This document shows, in pieces, positions 52,784 to 62,773 of a stretch of 64,000 bases of DNA. The stretch lies in NCBI RefSeq assembly GCF_013426895.1, contig NZ_AP023174.1, positions 1,736,001 to 1,800,000 on the forward strand, written 5' to 3'. The position numbers and the translations under genes are program-made. The notes under the pieces were generated by a model. That model ran no database searches. It saw only the letters and a program-made list of their open reading frames with translations, and had not been told where the DNA came from. This DNA comes from Paraburkholderia largidicola. Lineage in GTDB: Bacteria > Pseudomonadota > Gammaproteobacteria > Burkholderiales > Burkholderiaceae. Within the stretch, counting starts at the first letter, position 1. Every line of letters starts with the position of its first letter.

Positions 52784-53665
52784 TCAGTGATTCGTGCCCT
52801 CGTTGCCATGTCCTGAAGGCGCTGGCGGCCGGGCGTTGCCACCGCCGGACGGCGGTGGCCCAGACGGATGTCCTCCGCCCTGGCCGGGCGGCGGTCCTGA
52901 CGGACGCTCCGCTTGCGCTCCAGCGGGTGGGCCAGCGGGACGGCCACCGCCTTGCGCGGGCGGCGGCCCGGGTGGGCGCCCTCCTTCATGCCCAGGCGGC
53001 GGGCCAGAAGGATTGCCACCCTGACCCGGCGGACGGCTGCCTTGCTGCGGAGGCGCCTGGGGCGGACGACCGCTCTCCTGCGGCTGTGCTTGTGGCGGGC
53101 GACCGCCTTGTTGCGGCGGCCCAGGCCGGTGTCCATGCCCAGCACCAGGCGGCCCGGGCGGAGGCGGCGACGCAGGCGACGTGGACGGCGGCCGGTTCCC
53201 ACCGGGTGGCGGACGGTTACCGCCAGGCGGCGGCGGTGGTGGACGGTGCGGCGGCGGCGGATGATTCGCCCAGCGTCCGCGCTCGGAATACCACGGTCGC
53301 CCGCGATAGTAGTGATCCCAATACGTGCCAATCGAAAACGTAACGAGGGGCAGCCCGATCGCCGTCCCGTACGTCATGATGGGCACATTGCTGCCCTGAT
53401 ACGGATAGGTCAGGTAGCCGCCATACACCCACCCGCGGGCCTGCGCGATCGCCACGTCGCACCATGTGTAGCCGCTCACGCAGCCGTACACGGCCACCGG
53501 TTGCCCGGCAGGCAATTGCGCGACGACCGGGTAATCCTGCGCAGGTCCCGCGTACAGGTAGACAGGCTGATTCGTATAGGCCTGCGATTGGGCCGACACC
53601 GGACCCGATGCGACCGACAGCGCCGCCGTCCCAATGGCGGCAACGCAAGCAACCCGCATTCGCAT
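52784..53665 (-). CDS. Secreted SH3-domain protein with long proline/glycine-rich tail
   Basis: A 293-residue exported protein. A signal peptide (ends VSAQ, about residue 26) is followed by an SH3_3-type domain (about 30-85: VYLYAGPAQDYPVVAQLPAG, AVYGCVSGYTWCDVAIAQ with a Cys pair), an aromatic region WDHYYRGRPWYSERGRW and then about 160 residues made mainly of PPG, QGG and RPP units. AAGGAG eight bases before the ATG at 53665 fixes the start. SH3b domains bind peptidoglycan or peptides; the tail is intrinsically disordered and may span the envelope. The tail repeats are prone to slippage. Function unknown. Confidence 0.8.
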   Translation of the reverse strand: MRMRVACVAAIGTAALSVASGPVSAQSQAYTNQPVYLYAGPAQDYPVVAQLPAGQPVAVYGCVSGYTWCDVAIAQARGWVYGGYLTYPYQGSNVPIMTYGTAIGLPLVTFSIGTYWDHYYRGRPWYSERGRWANHPPPPHRPPPPPPGGNRPPPGGNRPPSTSPASPPPPGPPGAGHGHRPGPPQQGGRPPQAQPQESGRPPQAPPQQGSRPPGQGGNPSGPPPGHEGGRPPGPPPAQGGGRPAGPPAGAQAERPSGPPPGQGGGHPSGPPPSGGGNARPPAPSGHGNEGTNH

Positions 53666-53825
53666 GATTGTTCTCCTTATCGTCCTGGCGGATGTGTCCT
53701 GCGGACGTAACAGCGAATTGTGTGCCTGACAGGCATCTGTCATCCAGGCGCTGTCGCAGGAATGACGCGGCCATGGGAACAACGGATGCAGCATTCGTCC
53801 GCACTCAACTCTCGGGAGCAACGAC

Positions 53826-54044
53826 ATGAAGCATCATCTGAAACCGGGCGACCGCGTCGACTGGAACACGCCGCAGGGCATGACGACGGGCAAGATCGTC
53901 CGCGCGATCACCACGCATATGGAACTGGACGGTCATACCGTGGCCGCGTCGAAGGACGATGTGCATTACGAAGTCGAGAGCGAAAAAAGCGGCAAACGGG
54001 CGGTCCATCGCGCGGAAGCTTTGCACAAAACGCCGAAGCACTGA
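53826..54044 (+). CDS. DUF2945 / Hva1-type TUDOR-like small protein
   Basis: A 72-residue protein with the DUF2945 pattern: LKPGDRVDWNTPQGMTTGKI, then DGHTVAASKDDVHYEVESEK and the terminal SGKRAVHRAEAL. This is a small basic fold related to hypervirulence-associated TUDOR domains; role unknown. A purine-rich GGGAG lies close upstream of the ATG. It is followed by a strong terminator shared with the convergent thiolase gene. Confidence 0.85.
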   Translation: MKHHLKPGDRVDWNTPQGMTTGKIVRAITTHMELDGHTVAASKDDVHYEVESEKSGKRAVHRAEALHKTPKH

Positions 54045-54084
54045 AGCGTGGCAAAGCCAGTGTAAGGCAACGCAGACGCAAAAA

Positions 54085-54111
54085 AGCCCGCGTGCTTTCG
54101 GCACGCGGGCT
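54085..54111. terminator. Bidirectional intrinsic terminator
   Basis: Perfect 11-bp stem AGCCCGCGTGC/GCACGCGGGCT with loop TTTCG. A run of A precedes it (T-tract for minus-strand transcripts). It lies between the convergent DUF2945 gene and the thiolase gene. Confidence 0.85.
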
Positions 54112-54147
54112 GTCATTTCCGCAGACAGACGGTATGCGCACTCGCGC

Positions 54148-55326
54148 TCAGACGACTTCGAACAAGCCCGCCGCGCCCTGCCCGCCGCCGATGCACATCG
54201 TCACCACGACGAACTTCGCGCCGCGCCGCTTGCCTTCGATCAGCGCGTGCCCCGTCAGACGCGCGCCCGACACGCCATACGGATGGCCGACGGCAATCGC
54301 CCCGCCGTTGACGTTCAGACGTTCGTTCGGAATCCCGAGCTTGTCGCGGCAATACAGCACCTGCACGGCGAACGCCTCGTTCAGTTCCCACAGATCGATA
54401 TCGTCGACCTTCAGACCCGCCTGCTTCAACAGCTTCGGCACGGCGAACACGGGACCGATGCCCATTTCATCCGGTTCGCAGCCCGCGACCGCGAAGCCCC
54501 GGAAAATGCCGAGCGGTTGCAAGCCTTCGCGTTCCGCAACCTTCGCGTTCATCACGACGCACGCCGACGCGCCATCCGAGAACTGGCTCGCGTTGCCCGC
54601 CGTGATCACGCCGCCCGGCAGCGCCGTGCGGATCTTCGATACGCCTTCGAGTGTCGTGTCGGCGCGGATCCCTTCGTCGGCGGCGATCGTCACTTCCTTC
54701 GTGAACAGGCGGCCGCTTGCCTTATCGGCGACGCCGGCGAGCACCGTCATCGGCACGATCTCGTCGTTGAAGCGCCCCGCTTCCTGCGCGGCCGCCGCGC
54801 GCTGTTGCGACTGCACGCCGTATTCGTCCTGACGCTCCTTCGAAATCGAATAGCGTTTCGCGACGGTTTCGGCCGTTTGCAGCATCGGCCAGTAGATTTC
54901 CGGCTTGTGCTCCATCAGCCAGCCTTCGCGCAGCATGTGCATGTTCATCTCATTCTGCACACACGAGATCGACTCGACGCCACCCGCGACGAACACATCG
55001 CCCTCGCCGACCATCACACGTTGCGCGGCGAGTGCAATGGTTTGCAGGCCCGACGAGCAAAAGCGGTTCACCGTCATGCCCGGCACTGTCACGGGCAGTC
55101 CGCCGCGCAGCGCGATCTGCCGCGCGATATTCGAGCCCGTCGCGCCTTCGGGGTTCGCGCAGCCCATGATCACGTCCTCGACGCGCGCCGGGTCGATCTT
55201 CGCGCGTTCGACGGCGGCCTGCGTCACGTGGCCGCCGAGCGTCGCGCCGTGCGTCATGTTGAAGGCGCCGCGCCACGATTTGGCGAGACCCGTGCGGGCA
55301 GTCGATACGATTACGGCGTCAGTCAT
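54148..55326 (-). CDS. Acetyl-CoA acyltransferase (thiolase)
   Basis: A 392-residue thiolase catalysing the last step of beta-oxidation (or the reverse condensation). The acylated Cys90 sits in [28 protein letters not shown] has the catalytic His, and [13 protein letters not shown] near the C-terminus has the second Cys. The sequence [10 protein letters not shown] and the NEMNMHM loop resemble FadI/FadA-type degradative thiolases. It is on the same strand and in the same neighbourhood as the multifunctional beta-oxidation gene (56040) and acyl-CoA ligase (58296), with pncA in between. Confidence 0.93.
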   Translation of the reverse strand: MTDAVIVSTARTGLAKSWRGAFNMTHGATLGGHVTQAAVERAKIDPARVEDVIMGCANPEGATGSNIARQIALRGGLPVTVPGMTVNRFCSSGLQTIALAAQRVMVGEGDVFVAGGVESISCVQNEMNMHMLREGWLMEHKPEIYWPMLQTAETVAKRYSISKERQDEYGVQSQQRAAAAQEAGRFNDEIVPMTVLAGVADKASGRLFTKEVTIAADEGIRADTTLEGVSKIRTALPGGVITAGNASQFSDGASACVVMNAKVAEREGLQPLGIFRGFAVAGCEPDEMGIGPVFAVPKLLKQAGLKVDDIDLWELNEAFAVQVLYCRDKLGIPNERLNVNGGAIAVGHPYGVSGARLTGHALIEGKRRGAKFVVVTMCIGGGQGAAGLFEVV

Positions 55327-55376
55327 GCATGTCTCCTGCTAATTTCAAAGAGTGTGTGTGATTCGCGTCGCGTGGC

Positions 55377-56006
55377 TCAGACGAGCAAGTCCGCCGCCTG
55401 CACGCGTTCGACGCCCGCGGCGCGCAACTCGCGCCATGCGTTGTCGAGCGAACCGTTCAGATCGATGGCGCGGGTCGCGTCTTCGATGACGGCGACCTCG
55501 AAGCCTGCCGCGCGCGCATCGAGCGCGGACCACGCGACGCAATAGTCGGTCGCGAGCCCGCAGCACCAGACGCGCGTCACGCCCGTGTCGCGCAGATAGC
55601 CGGCCAGTCCCGTCGGCGTCGTGCGATCGGCTTCGAGAAACGCCGAATAGCTGTCGACGCCCGCGTGATGCCCCTTGCGAATCACGGCGCGCGCATGCGG
55701 AATGTCGAGCGCCGGATGCAGCGCGGCGCCTGGCGTGTTCTGCACGCAATGCGTCGGCCACAGCACCTGTTCGCCGTACGGCATCGTCATCATTTCGAAC
55801 GGCTGGCGGCCCGCGTGATTCGCCGCGAACGAAACATGCGACGGCGGATGCCAGTCCTGCGTCAGCACGACGTGGCTGAAGCGCCGTGCGAGCTGGTTCA
55901 CGAGCGGCACGATTTCATCGCCGCGCGCGACGGCGAGCGCGCCGTTCGGCATGAAGTCGTTCTGCACGTCGACGACGAGCAGAACTTCACTGGCATCTTT
56001 CATCAC
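55377..56006 (-). CDS. pncA: Nicotinamidase
   Basis: Hydrolyses nicotinamide to nicotinate for NAD salvage. The 209-residue isochorismatase-fold enzyme has the catalytic triad Asp13 (VVDVQNDFMP), Lys111 (AVIRKGHHAG) and Cys156 (CGLATDYCVAWS), and the metal ligands Asp51, His53 and His57 in TQDWHPPSH. Length is standard. It lies 33 nt after the multifunctional fad gene and 50 nt before the thiolase gene on the same strand; its presence inside a fatty-acid oxidation run is curious but may only reflect co-transcription. Confidence 0.94.
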   Translation of the reverse strand: MMKDASEVLLVVDVQNDFMPNGALAVARGDEIVPLVNQLARRFSHVVLTQDWHPPSHVSFAANHAGRQPFEMMTMPYGEQVLWPTHCVQNTPGAALHPALDIPHARAVIRKGHHAGVDSYSAFLEADRTTPTGLAGYLRDTGVTRVWCCGLATDYCVAWSALDARAAGFEVAVIEDATRAIDLNGSLDNAWRELRAAGVERVQAADLLV

Positions 56007-56039
56007 TGTTCCTGTTGGCTCGCGAAGGCGTGTCTGCGC

Positions 56040-58124
56040 TCAGCTATTGAAGCCGCGCCCCTGCGCCGCGCGCTCGACGATGCCCGCTGCAATCTGCCAG
56101 GCGTCGCCGTTCGGTTGCGCCGCATAACGGCGGATGGCGCGCTCGACGTTGTAGAGGCCGACGGTATCGGCGTACAGCATCGGGCCGCCGCGCCACAGCG
56201 GGAAGCCATAGCCCGTCAGATAGACCATGTCGATGTCCGACGCCTTCGTCGCGATGCCCTCTTCGAGAATCTTCGCGCCCTCGTTGACGAGCGCGAACAC
56301 CAGACGCTCGACGATCTCTTCGTCGGAAATCTTGCGACGCTCGACGCCCAGTTCCTTCGAATACGCGACGATCATCTCGTCGATCTGCTTCGACGGATAC
56401 GCATTACGGTCGCCCGCCTTGTAGTCGTACCAGCCGCCGCCCGTCTTTTGCCCGAAGCGCCCCGTCTCGCACAGACGGTCGGCGATCTTCGAGTAATGCA
56501 AGTCCGGTTGCTCCTGATAACGCCGCTTGCGAATCGCCCAGCCGATATCGTTGCCCGCGAGATCGCTCATGCGGAACGGGCCCATCGCGAAGCCGAACTT
56601 TTCGATCGCCTTGTCGACCTGCGCGGGCAGCGCACCTTCTTCGAGCATGAACAGCGCCTGGCGGATGTACTGCTCGATCATCCGGTTGCCGATGAACCCG
56701 TCGCAGACGCCCGACACCACGGCCGTCTTCCTGATCTTCTTCGCGACCTTCATCACGGTGGCAAGCACGTCTTTCGCCGTGTCCTTGCCGCGCACGACTT
56801 CGAGCAGCTTCATCACGTTGGCCGGGCTGAAGAAGTGCATGCCGACCACGTCCTGCGGACGCTTCGTGAACGCGGCGATCTTGTTCAGATCGAGCGTCGA
56901 CGTGTTCGATGCGAGGATCGCGCCAGGCTTGGCGACTTCGTCGAGGCGCTTGAATACCTGCTCTTTGACGCCGAGTTCTTCGAACACGGCTTCGATGATG
57001 AGGTCGGCGCCTTTGAGGTCGTCGTACGAAAGCGTCGGCGTGATCGACGCCATGCGCTGCTCGAGCGCTTCCATCGTCAGCTTGCCTTTCTTGACGGTCG
57101 CCTCGTAGTTCTTGCGGATCGTCGCGAGTCCGCGATCGAGCGCGTCCTGCTTCGTTTCGAGCATCATGACGGGCAAGCCCGCGTTGATGAAGTTCATCGC
57201 GATGCCGCCGCCCATCGTGCCCGCGCCGATCACGGCGACCTGTTTGATCTCGCGCACGGGTGTATCGGACGGCACGTCGGGAATCTTGCTCGCCGCGCGC
57301 TCACCGAAGAAAGCATGGCGCAACGCCTTGCTTTCCGGCGTTTGCACGAGCGCGAGGAAGCAGTCGCGCTCCACCTTCATGCCTTGCTCGAAGCCTTTGA
57401 GCACACCCGCTTCGACTGCGTCGATGCACTTGTGCGGCGCCGGGAAGTTCTTCGCGACGGCCGCGACGCTGTTGCGCGCGAACTGGATGAAGCCCGCCGC
57501 GTTCGGATGCTCGATCTTGCGGTCGCGAATCTTCGGATGCGGGCCGCTCTGCGCGCCGACCTTGCGCGCGAACGCGAGCGCGCCTTCCATCAGATCGCCT
57601 TCGATCAGTTCATCGAAAATCGGCGTGCCCGCGAGCTTCTCGGACATCACGGGCGCGCCCGACACGATCATGTTGAGGGCAGCCTCCAGCCCCAGCGCGC
57701 GCGGCAGACGCTGCGTGCCGCCCGCGCCCGGCAGGATGCCGAGCTTCACTTCGGGCAGCGCGATCTGCGCGCCGGGCGCTGCTACGCGATAGTGCGCGCC
57801 CAATGCGAGTTCCAGCCCGCCGCCCATCGCAACGCTATGGATCGCTGCGACGACAGGCTTCGCGCTGCCTTCGACGGCCTTGATGACGGTCATCAGCGTC
57901 GGTTCCTGCAGCGCTTTCGGCGTGTTGAATTCGGTGATGTCGGCGCCGCCCGAGAAGGCTTTGCCCGCGCCCGTCAGCACGATCGCCTTGATGGCGGGAT
58001 CGCCCAGCGCGCGCTCGACGCCTTCGATGATGCCCGTGCGCGTCGACAGGCCGAGGCCATTGACGGGGGGATTATTCAGCGTGATGACGGCGACGCCGTC
58101 GTGTGTCGTGTAGTCCACTGCCAT
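56040..58124 (-). CDS. fadB: Bifunctional enoyl-CoA hydratase / 3-hydroxyacyl-CoA dehydrogenase
   Basis: Carries out the middle two steps of beta-oxidation. The 694-residue fusion has an N-terminal crotonase domain (LNNPPVNGLG, GAGKAFSGGADITEF, and the oxyanion and Glu region VKLGILPGAGGTQRLPRALG) and a C-terminal dehydrogenase domain beginning near residue 297 (VIGAGTMGGGIAMNF) with MHFFSPANVMKLLEVV and FGMGPF-like MGPFRMSDLAGNDIG. This length and order match the peroxisomal-type multifunctional enzyme common in Burkholderia rather than the enterobacterial FadB. It is preceded by a 171-nt gap after the ligase gene. Confidence 0.93.
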   Translation of the reverse strand: MAVDYTTHDGVAVITLNNPPVNGLGLSTRTGIIEGVERALGDPAIKAIVLTGAGKAFSGGADITEFNTPKALQEPTLMTVIKAVEGSAKPVVAAIHSVAMGGGLELALGAHYRVAAPGAQIALPEVKLGILPGAGGTQRLPRALGLEAALNMIVSGAPVMSEKLAGTPIFDELIEGDLMEGALAFARKVGAQSGPHPKIRDRKIEHPNAAGFIQFARNSVAAVAKNFPAPHKCIDAVEAGVLKGFEQGMKVERDCFLALVQTPESKALRHAFFGERAASKIPDVPSDTPVREIKQVAVIGAGTMGGGIAMNFINAGLPVMMLETKQDALDRGLATIRKNYEATVKKGKLTMEALEQRMASITPTLSYDDLKGADLIIEAVFEELGVKEQVFKRLDEVAKPGAILASNTSTLDLNKIAAFTKRPQDVVGMHFFSPANVMKLLEVVRGKDTAKDVLATVMKVAKKIRKTAVVSGVCDGFIGNRMIEQYIRQALFMLEEGALPAQVDKAIEKFGFAMGPFRMSDLAGNDIGWAIRKRRYQEQPDLHYSKIADRLCETGRFGQKTGGGWYDYKAGDRNAYPSKQIDEMIVAYSKELGVERRKISDEEIVERLVFALVNEGAKILEEGIATKASDIDMVYLTGYGFPLWRGGPMLYADTVGLYNVERAIRRYAAQPNGDAWQIAAGIVERAAQGRGFNS

Positions 58125-58295
58125 CTGCCTGCCTCCATGCGATGCGGACGCGCCTCACGTGCGCGGTCCGGATGGGAACACCCGAACCATTGTCCGCTGT
58201 TTCGCTGTTCGTTTGCGATAGCAGGCAGAATACACAAAAAAGCACGCTCGTTCAAATTTAAACGATGCATGCCGGGATGGGCGTAAACCCGAGGT

Positions 58296-59999
58296 CTACG
58301 ACAGATCGGTCTTCGCGTGCCGGGCGGCCCCTGCTTCTTCCTCGTCGAACGGACAGTTCCCGATGTCGAGCGCCGACGGCAGCACGTGATCGCGGAACCG
58401 CTCACGCAGCTTGAGCTTCTGCAACTTGCCCGTCGCGGTGTGCGGCAATTCGTCGACGAATACGACGTCGTCGGGAATCCACCATTTCGCGACCTTGCCT
58501 TCGTAGAACGCGAGCATGTCGTCGCGCGTCACGTCGGCGTCCGGACGTTTCACGACGACGAGCAGCGGCCGCTCCGTCCACTTCGGATGCGCGCACGCGA
58601 TGCACGCCGCCTCCGCCACGGCCGGATGCGCGATCGCGACGTTCTCGACGTCGATCGAACTGATCCACTCGCCACCCGACTTGATCACGTCCTTGCTGCG
58701 GTCGGTGATGTTCAGGAAGCTGTCCTTGTCGATCGTCGCGACGTCGCCCGTCGGGAACCAGCCGTCGACGAGCGGCGATGCATCGCTGCGGAAGTACCGG
58801 TCGATTACCCACGGCCCGCGCACATGCAGGTCGCCGAACGCGACGCCGTCCCACGGCAGTTCGCGCCCGTCGTCGCCGACGATCTTCATATCGACGCCGT
58901 ACATCACGTGGCCCTGCTTTTCGCGCAGCTTGCGCTGCTCGTCGGGCGAGCGTTGCGACTGTTCCCATGTGAGCTTGGACAGCGTGCCGAGCGGCGACAT
59001 TTCCGTCATGCCCCACGCGTGAATCACCTCGACGCCATAGACCTCCTGGAACATCTTGAGCATTGCGGGCGGGCATGCGGACCCGCCGATCACCGTGCGC
59101 TGCAGCGTCGAAAACTTCACGCCCGCTTCGCGCAAGTAGTTCAGCAAGCCGAGCCACACAGTCGGTACGCCCGCCGAGTACGTGACGCGCTCCGCCTCCA
59201 TCAGCTCATACAGCGACTTGCCATCGAGATCTTTGCCCGGAAACACGAGCTTCGCGCCCGTCAGCGGCGCGGCATGCGGAATGCCCCATGCGTTCACATG
59301 GAACATCGGCACGACGGGCAGCACGGAATCGCGCGCGGACAGGCCCATCGCATCGGGCAGCGACGCGCCGTACGCGTGCAACACCGTCGATCGATGCGAG
59401 TACAGCGCGCCCTTCGGATTGCCCGTGGTGCCCGACGTGTAGCAAAGGTTGGATGCGCAACGTTCGTCGATGGCCGGCCACTCGAAATCGCCGTCGTGCT
59501 GCGCGAGCAGCGCTTCATAGCTGGAAGCCGCCGTCGACATGCGCGGCATGTGCGCTTCGTCCGTCATCGCGATCCAGCCGCGCACGTTCGGACACTGCGG
59601 CGCAAGCACATCGACGAGTGCGGCGAAGGTGATGTCGAACAGCACGTAGCGGTCGTCGGCGTGATTGACGATGTAGGCGATCTGATCGGGAAAGAGGCGC
59701 GGGTTGATGGTGTGGCAGACGGCGCCGAAGCCCGTCGTGCCGTAGTACGTTTCCAGATGCCGGTAGCCGTTCCAGGCGAGCGTGCCGATCCGGTCGCCCG
59801 CTTCGACGCCGAGCGCGATCAGCGCCTGAGCGAGCTGCTTCGCGCGCTGCTCGCAATCGCGGTACGTGTAGCGATGGACGTCGCCCTCGATGCGCTTCGA
59901 CACGATTTCCGTCGTGCCGAAGTGGCGTGACGCATGCGCCAGCAGCGAAGAAACCGTCAGCGGCACGTCCATCATCTGTCCATAGAGCGGCGTCGTCAT
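58296..59999 (-). CDS. Fatty-acyl-CoA synthetase (AMP-binding, long/medium chain)
   Basis: A 567-residue ANL-superfamily ligase that activates a fatty acid with ATP and CoA. P-loop [20 protein letters not shown], the A5 motif [24 protein letters not shown] and the A10-like lysine in [18 protein letters not shown] are visible. It resembles the FadD3/AlkK-type medium-to-long chain group. It lies upstream of the beta-oxidation gene on the same strand, which supports catabolic use. The start [20 protein letters not shown] is standard for this group. Confidence 0.92.
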   Translation of the reverse strand: MTTPLYGQMMDVPLTVSSLLAHASRHFGTTEIVSKRIEGDVHRYTYRDCEQRAKQLAQALIALGVEAGDRIGTLAWNGYRHLETYYGTTGFGAVCHTINPRLFPDQIAYIVNHADDRYVLFDITFAALVDVLAPQCPNVRGWIAMTDEAHMPRMSTAASSYEALLAQHDGDFEWPAIDERCASNLCYTSGTTGNPKGALYSHRSTVLHAYGASLPDAMGLSARDSVLPVVPMFHVNAWGIPHAAPLTGAKLVFPGKDLDGKSLYELMEAERVTYSAGVPTVWLGLLNYLREAGVKFSTLQRTVIGGSACPPAMLKMFQEVYGVEVIHAWGMTEMSPLGTLSKLTWEQSQRSPDEQRKLREKQGHVMYGVDMKIVGDDGRELPWDGVAFGDLHVRGPWVIDRYFRSDASPLVDGWFPTGDVATIDKDSFLNITDRSKDVIKSGGEWISSIDVENVAIAHPAVAEAACIACAHPKWTERPLLVVVKRPDADVTRDDMLAFYEGKVAKWWIPDDVVFVDELPHTATGKLQKLKLRERFRDHVLPSALDIGNCPFDEEEAGAARHAKTDLS

Positions 60000-60125
60000 A
60001 CGCGGATGTCTCCCAGAGGTGTGGTTTCTTCGGGTTGTTATTCGTGTCGGTATGCGCTTCAGATGCGCGCGCTGCAGCGCGGCAGGCGCGGACTTACAAT
60101 ATCGGTTAATAAAGAGGCGCTCAAT

Positions 60126-61682
60126 ATGTCGTTTTCCCCATGCAATGCAGGGTTATCCGGTTCCATGTCGACGGCCGCAGGCGCTATCGACAACCAGCGT
60201 GAAGGCAGCTTCGCCGCGCTCGGGAACGTCTTTCTGACACGCCTGCCAGCGGCGCCGTTGCCGGCGCCGTATGTCGTCGGCTTCGCGCCCGATGTCGCGG
60301 CGATGCTCGGTTTCGATTCGTCGCTGGCGAACGCGCCGGGCTTCGCCGAGTTCTTTTCGGGCAATACGACGCGGGAGTGGCCGGCGGCAGCGTTGCCGTA
60401 TGCGTCGGTGTATTCGGGACATCAGTTCGGCGTGTGGGCAGGCCAACTGGGCGACGGACGCGCGCTCACGCTCGGCGAAGTCGAGCACGACGGCCGTCGC
60501 TTCGAGCTTCAGCTGAAAGGCGCCGGACGCACGCCCTATTCGCGCATGGGCGACGGACGCGCGGTGCTGCGCTCGTCGATCCGCGAATATCTGTGCTCGG
60601 AGGCGATGCATCACCTCGGCATTCCGACCACGCGCGCGCTCTGCGTGACGGGCTCCGATCAACCCGTGCGCCGCGAAGAAATGGAAACGGCCGCCGTCGT
60701 CACGCGCGTGTCGCCGAGCTTCGTGCGCTTCGGGCACTTCGAGCATTTCTACGCGAACGATCGTGTCGATGCGCTGCGCGCGCTGGCCGATCAGGTGATC
60801 GACCGATTCTATCCGGCGTGCCGCGAGGCCGAAGATCCGTATCTCGCGCTGCTGAACGAAGCCGTGCTGTCGACAGCCGATCTGGTCGCACAATGGCAGG
60901 CGGTCGGTTTCTGCCATGGCGTGATGAACACGGACAACATGTCGATTCTCGGCCTGACGATCGACTACGGTCCGTTCGGCTTCATGGACGGCTTCGACGC
61001 GAATCACATCTGCAACCACTCGGACTCGCAAGGCCGTTACGCGTACCGGATGCAACCGCAGATCGCGTACTGGAACCTGTTCTGTCTCGCGCAAGGTTTG
61101 CTGCCGCTGTTCGGCGAGCGTTATGACGATGCGCAACGCAGCGAGCGCGCGGTGCAGGACGCGCAGCGCGTGCTCGAAGGCTTCAAGGCACGCTTTGCGC
61201 CCGCGCTCGAAGCGCGGATGCGGGCCAAGCTCGGTCTCGACACGCAACGCGAAGGCGACGACGCGCTCGCCAACAAGCTGTTCGAGATCATGCACGCGAA
61301 CCGCGCGGACTTCACGCTGACGTTCCGCAATCTGTCGAAACTGTCGAAGCACGATGCGAGCGGTGATACCAGCGTGCGCGACCTGTTTCTGGACCGCGTC
61401 GCGTTCGACGCCTGGGCAATCGACTACCGCGCGCGGCTGTCCCACGAAACACGCGACGACGCCGCGCGCGCCGAAGCAATGAACCGCGTGAACCCGAAGT
61501 ACGTGCTGCGCAATCACCTGGCCGAGGCGGCGATCCGCCAGGCGAAGGAAAAGGATTTCTCCGAAGTCGAGCGCTTGGCCACCGTGCTGCGCCGCCCGTT
61601 CGACGAGCAACCCGACTTTGAAGCGTATGCGGGATTGCCACCCGACTGGGCGTCGTCGCTGGAAGTGAGCTGTTCGTCGTGA
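60126..61682 (+). CDS. selO: Protein adenylyltransferase SelO (YdiU family)
   Basis: A 518-residue pseudokinase-fold enzyme that transfers AMP to Ser/Thr/Tyr residues of proteins in redox control (family knowledge). [40 protein letters not shown] and [20 protein letters not shown] are diagnostic. The bacterial enzyme here lacks a C-terminal selenocysteine: the terminus is EVSCSS, with a cysteine near the position where some homologues carry Sec. ATG at 60126 was preferred over earlier in-frame starts because the conserved sequence begins soon after. It is divergent from the acyl-CoA ligase. Confidence 0.92.
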   Translation: MSFSPCNAGLSGSMSTAAGAIDNQREGSFAALGNVFLTRLPAAPLPAPYVVGFAPDVAAMLGFDSSLANAPGFAEFFSGNTTREWPAAALPYASVYSGHQFGVWAGQLGDGRALTLGEVEHDGRRFELQLKGAGRTPYSRMGDGRAVLRSSIREYLCSEAMHHLGIPTTRALCVTGSDQPVRREEMETAAVVTRVSPSFVRFGHFEHFYANDRVDALRALADQVIDRFYPACREAEDPYLALLNEAVLSTADLVAQWQAVGFCHGVMNTDNMSILGLTIDYGPFGFMDGFDANHICNHSDSQGRYAYRMQPQIAYWNLFCLAQGLLPLFGERYDDAQRSERAVQDAQRVLEGFKARFAPALEARMRAKLGLDTQREGDDALANKLFEIMHANRADFTLTFRNLSKLSKHDASGDTSVRDLFLDRVAFDAWAIDYRARLSHETRDDAARAEAMNRVNPKYVLRNHLAEAAIRQAKEKDFSEVERLATVLRRPFDEQPDFEAYAGLPPDWASSLEVSCSS

Positions 61683-61916
61683 GCCTGCGGCCCTTCGCGC
61701 GGGCCCGCGCGGACGGGCTTGTACGACTGCATCAACCCGGCTGCGCTACAATTCGAGCCCAGATAGCGTCGCGTGCGGTCTGATCGTCACGTCGGCGTGG
61801 CCAGCGCTTTTCGGACGAATCGGACTGGCTCTCGCCGCCATTCGGCCGATCTCATCCGAACCATCGCAGACAGCGCGCACGATGCGCCCAACACTCTCCG
61901 GATTCCCAACCCGACA

Positions 61917-62447
61917 ATGAAATTCCTGTTCGATCTGTTTCCGATCATCCTGTTCTTCGTCGCGTACAAGGTGTGGGGCATTTTCACGGCGACGGCAGTC
62001 GCGATCGCCGCCACGCTGGTGCAGATTGCGTGGGTCGCGTTCCGGCACCGCAAGGTCGACCCGATGCTGTGGGTGAGCCTCGGCGTGGTCACCGTATTCG
62101 GCGGCGCGACGCTGGTGCTGCACAACGACACCTTCATCAAATGGAAGCCGACCGTGCTGTACTGGGCGTTTTCGGTGGCGCTGGTGGTGTCCGCGCTCGC
62201 GTTCAACAAGAACCTGATCGAAGCGATGATGGGCAAGCAGATCCAGTTGCCGCATCGCATCTGGGGCCAGCTGAACTACGTGTGGGCGATCTTTTTCGTG
62301 CTGCTCGGCATTCTCAATCTGTTCGTCGCGTTCAATTTCTCCACCGACGCGTGGGTCAATTTCAAGCTGTTCGGCGCGACGGGCTGTCTGGTCGTCTTTA
62401 TCGTCGGACAGAGTTTGTGGCTGTCGAAGTATATGAAGGAAGAGTGA
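61917..62447 (+). CDS. yciB: Inner membrane septation protein YciB
   Basis: A 176-residue polytopic membrane protein of the IspZ/YciB family, involved in cell-envelope synthesis and septation. [20 protein letters not shown] at the N-terminus, [17 protein letters not shown] and [20 protein letters not shown] are typical, with five helices. It is one base upstream of bolA and co-oriented with ppiC, a conserved betaproteobacterial trio. The 234-nt gap after selO has no gene, although many relatives carry msrB there. Confidence 0.94.
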   Translation: MKFLFDLFPIILFFVAYKVWGIFTATAVAIAATLVQIAWVAFRHRKVDPMLWVSLGVVTVFGGATLVLHNDTFIKWKPTVLYWAFSVALVVSALAFNKNLIEAMMGKQIQLPHRIWGQLNYVWAIFFVLLGILNLFVAFNFSTDAWVNFKLFGATGCLVVFIVGQSLWLSKYMKEE

Positions 62448-62448
62448 C

Positions 62449-62763
62449 ATGAGCGACGATGTTTTCCTGCAGGCCAGCCCTGCCGAGCGTATCGCGCTGA
62501 TCGAAGCGCGTATCACGGCGGCGCTCGCGCCTGTCGATTCGATTACCGTGCGCGACGACAGTGCGCTGCATGCGGGTCATGCGGGCGCGTCGGCGGGCGG
62601 TCACTACGCGGTGACGATCGTGGCCGCCGCCTTTGCCGGCAAGGCTCGCGTGGCGCGGCACCGCATGGTGTATGATGCGCTGGCCGATGCCATGCAGCGC
62701 GGCATCCACGCTCTCGCCATCACGGCTTACACGCCAGAAGAATTCAATTTGCTGTCCCGTTAG
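62449..62763 (+). CDS. BolA family protein
   Basis: A 104-residue BolA/IbaG-type protein, a class II KH-like fold that works with monothiol glutaredoxins in Fe-S handling and stress control. ALHAGHAGASAGGHYAVTIV and ARVARHRMVYDALADAMQRG show the conserved histidines and the helix. It begins one base after the yciB stop and ends 10 nt before ppiC, consistent with one operon. BolA proper versus IbaG cannot be fully separated, though position and extended HAGH loop favour BolA-type. Confidence 0.92.
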   Translation: MSDDVFLQASPAERIALIEARITAALAPVDSITVRDDSALHAGHAGASAGGHYAVTIVAAAFAGKARVARHRMVYDALADAMQRGIHALAITAYTPEEFNLLSR

Positions 62764-62773
62764 GAAACTTCCG

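Noticed and set aside
55665..58286. 873-codon open frame antisense to the pncA and multifunctional beta-oxidation genes
   Set aside because: Same artefact: low-complexity R/H/D-rich translation opposite well-supported enzymes.
61697..61716. GC-only palindrome CGCGCGGGCCCGCGCG after selO
   Set aside because: No loop and no T-tract; such GC palindromes are common by chance in this composition.
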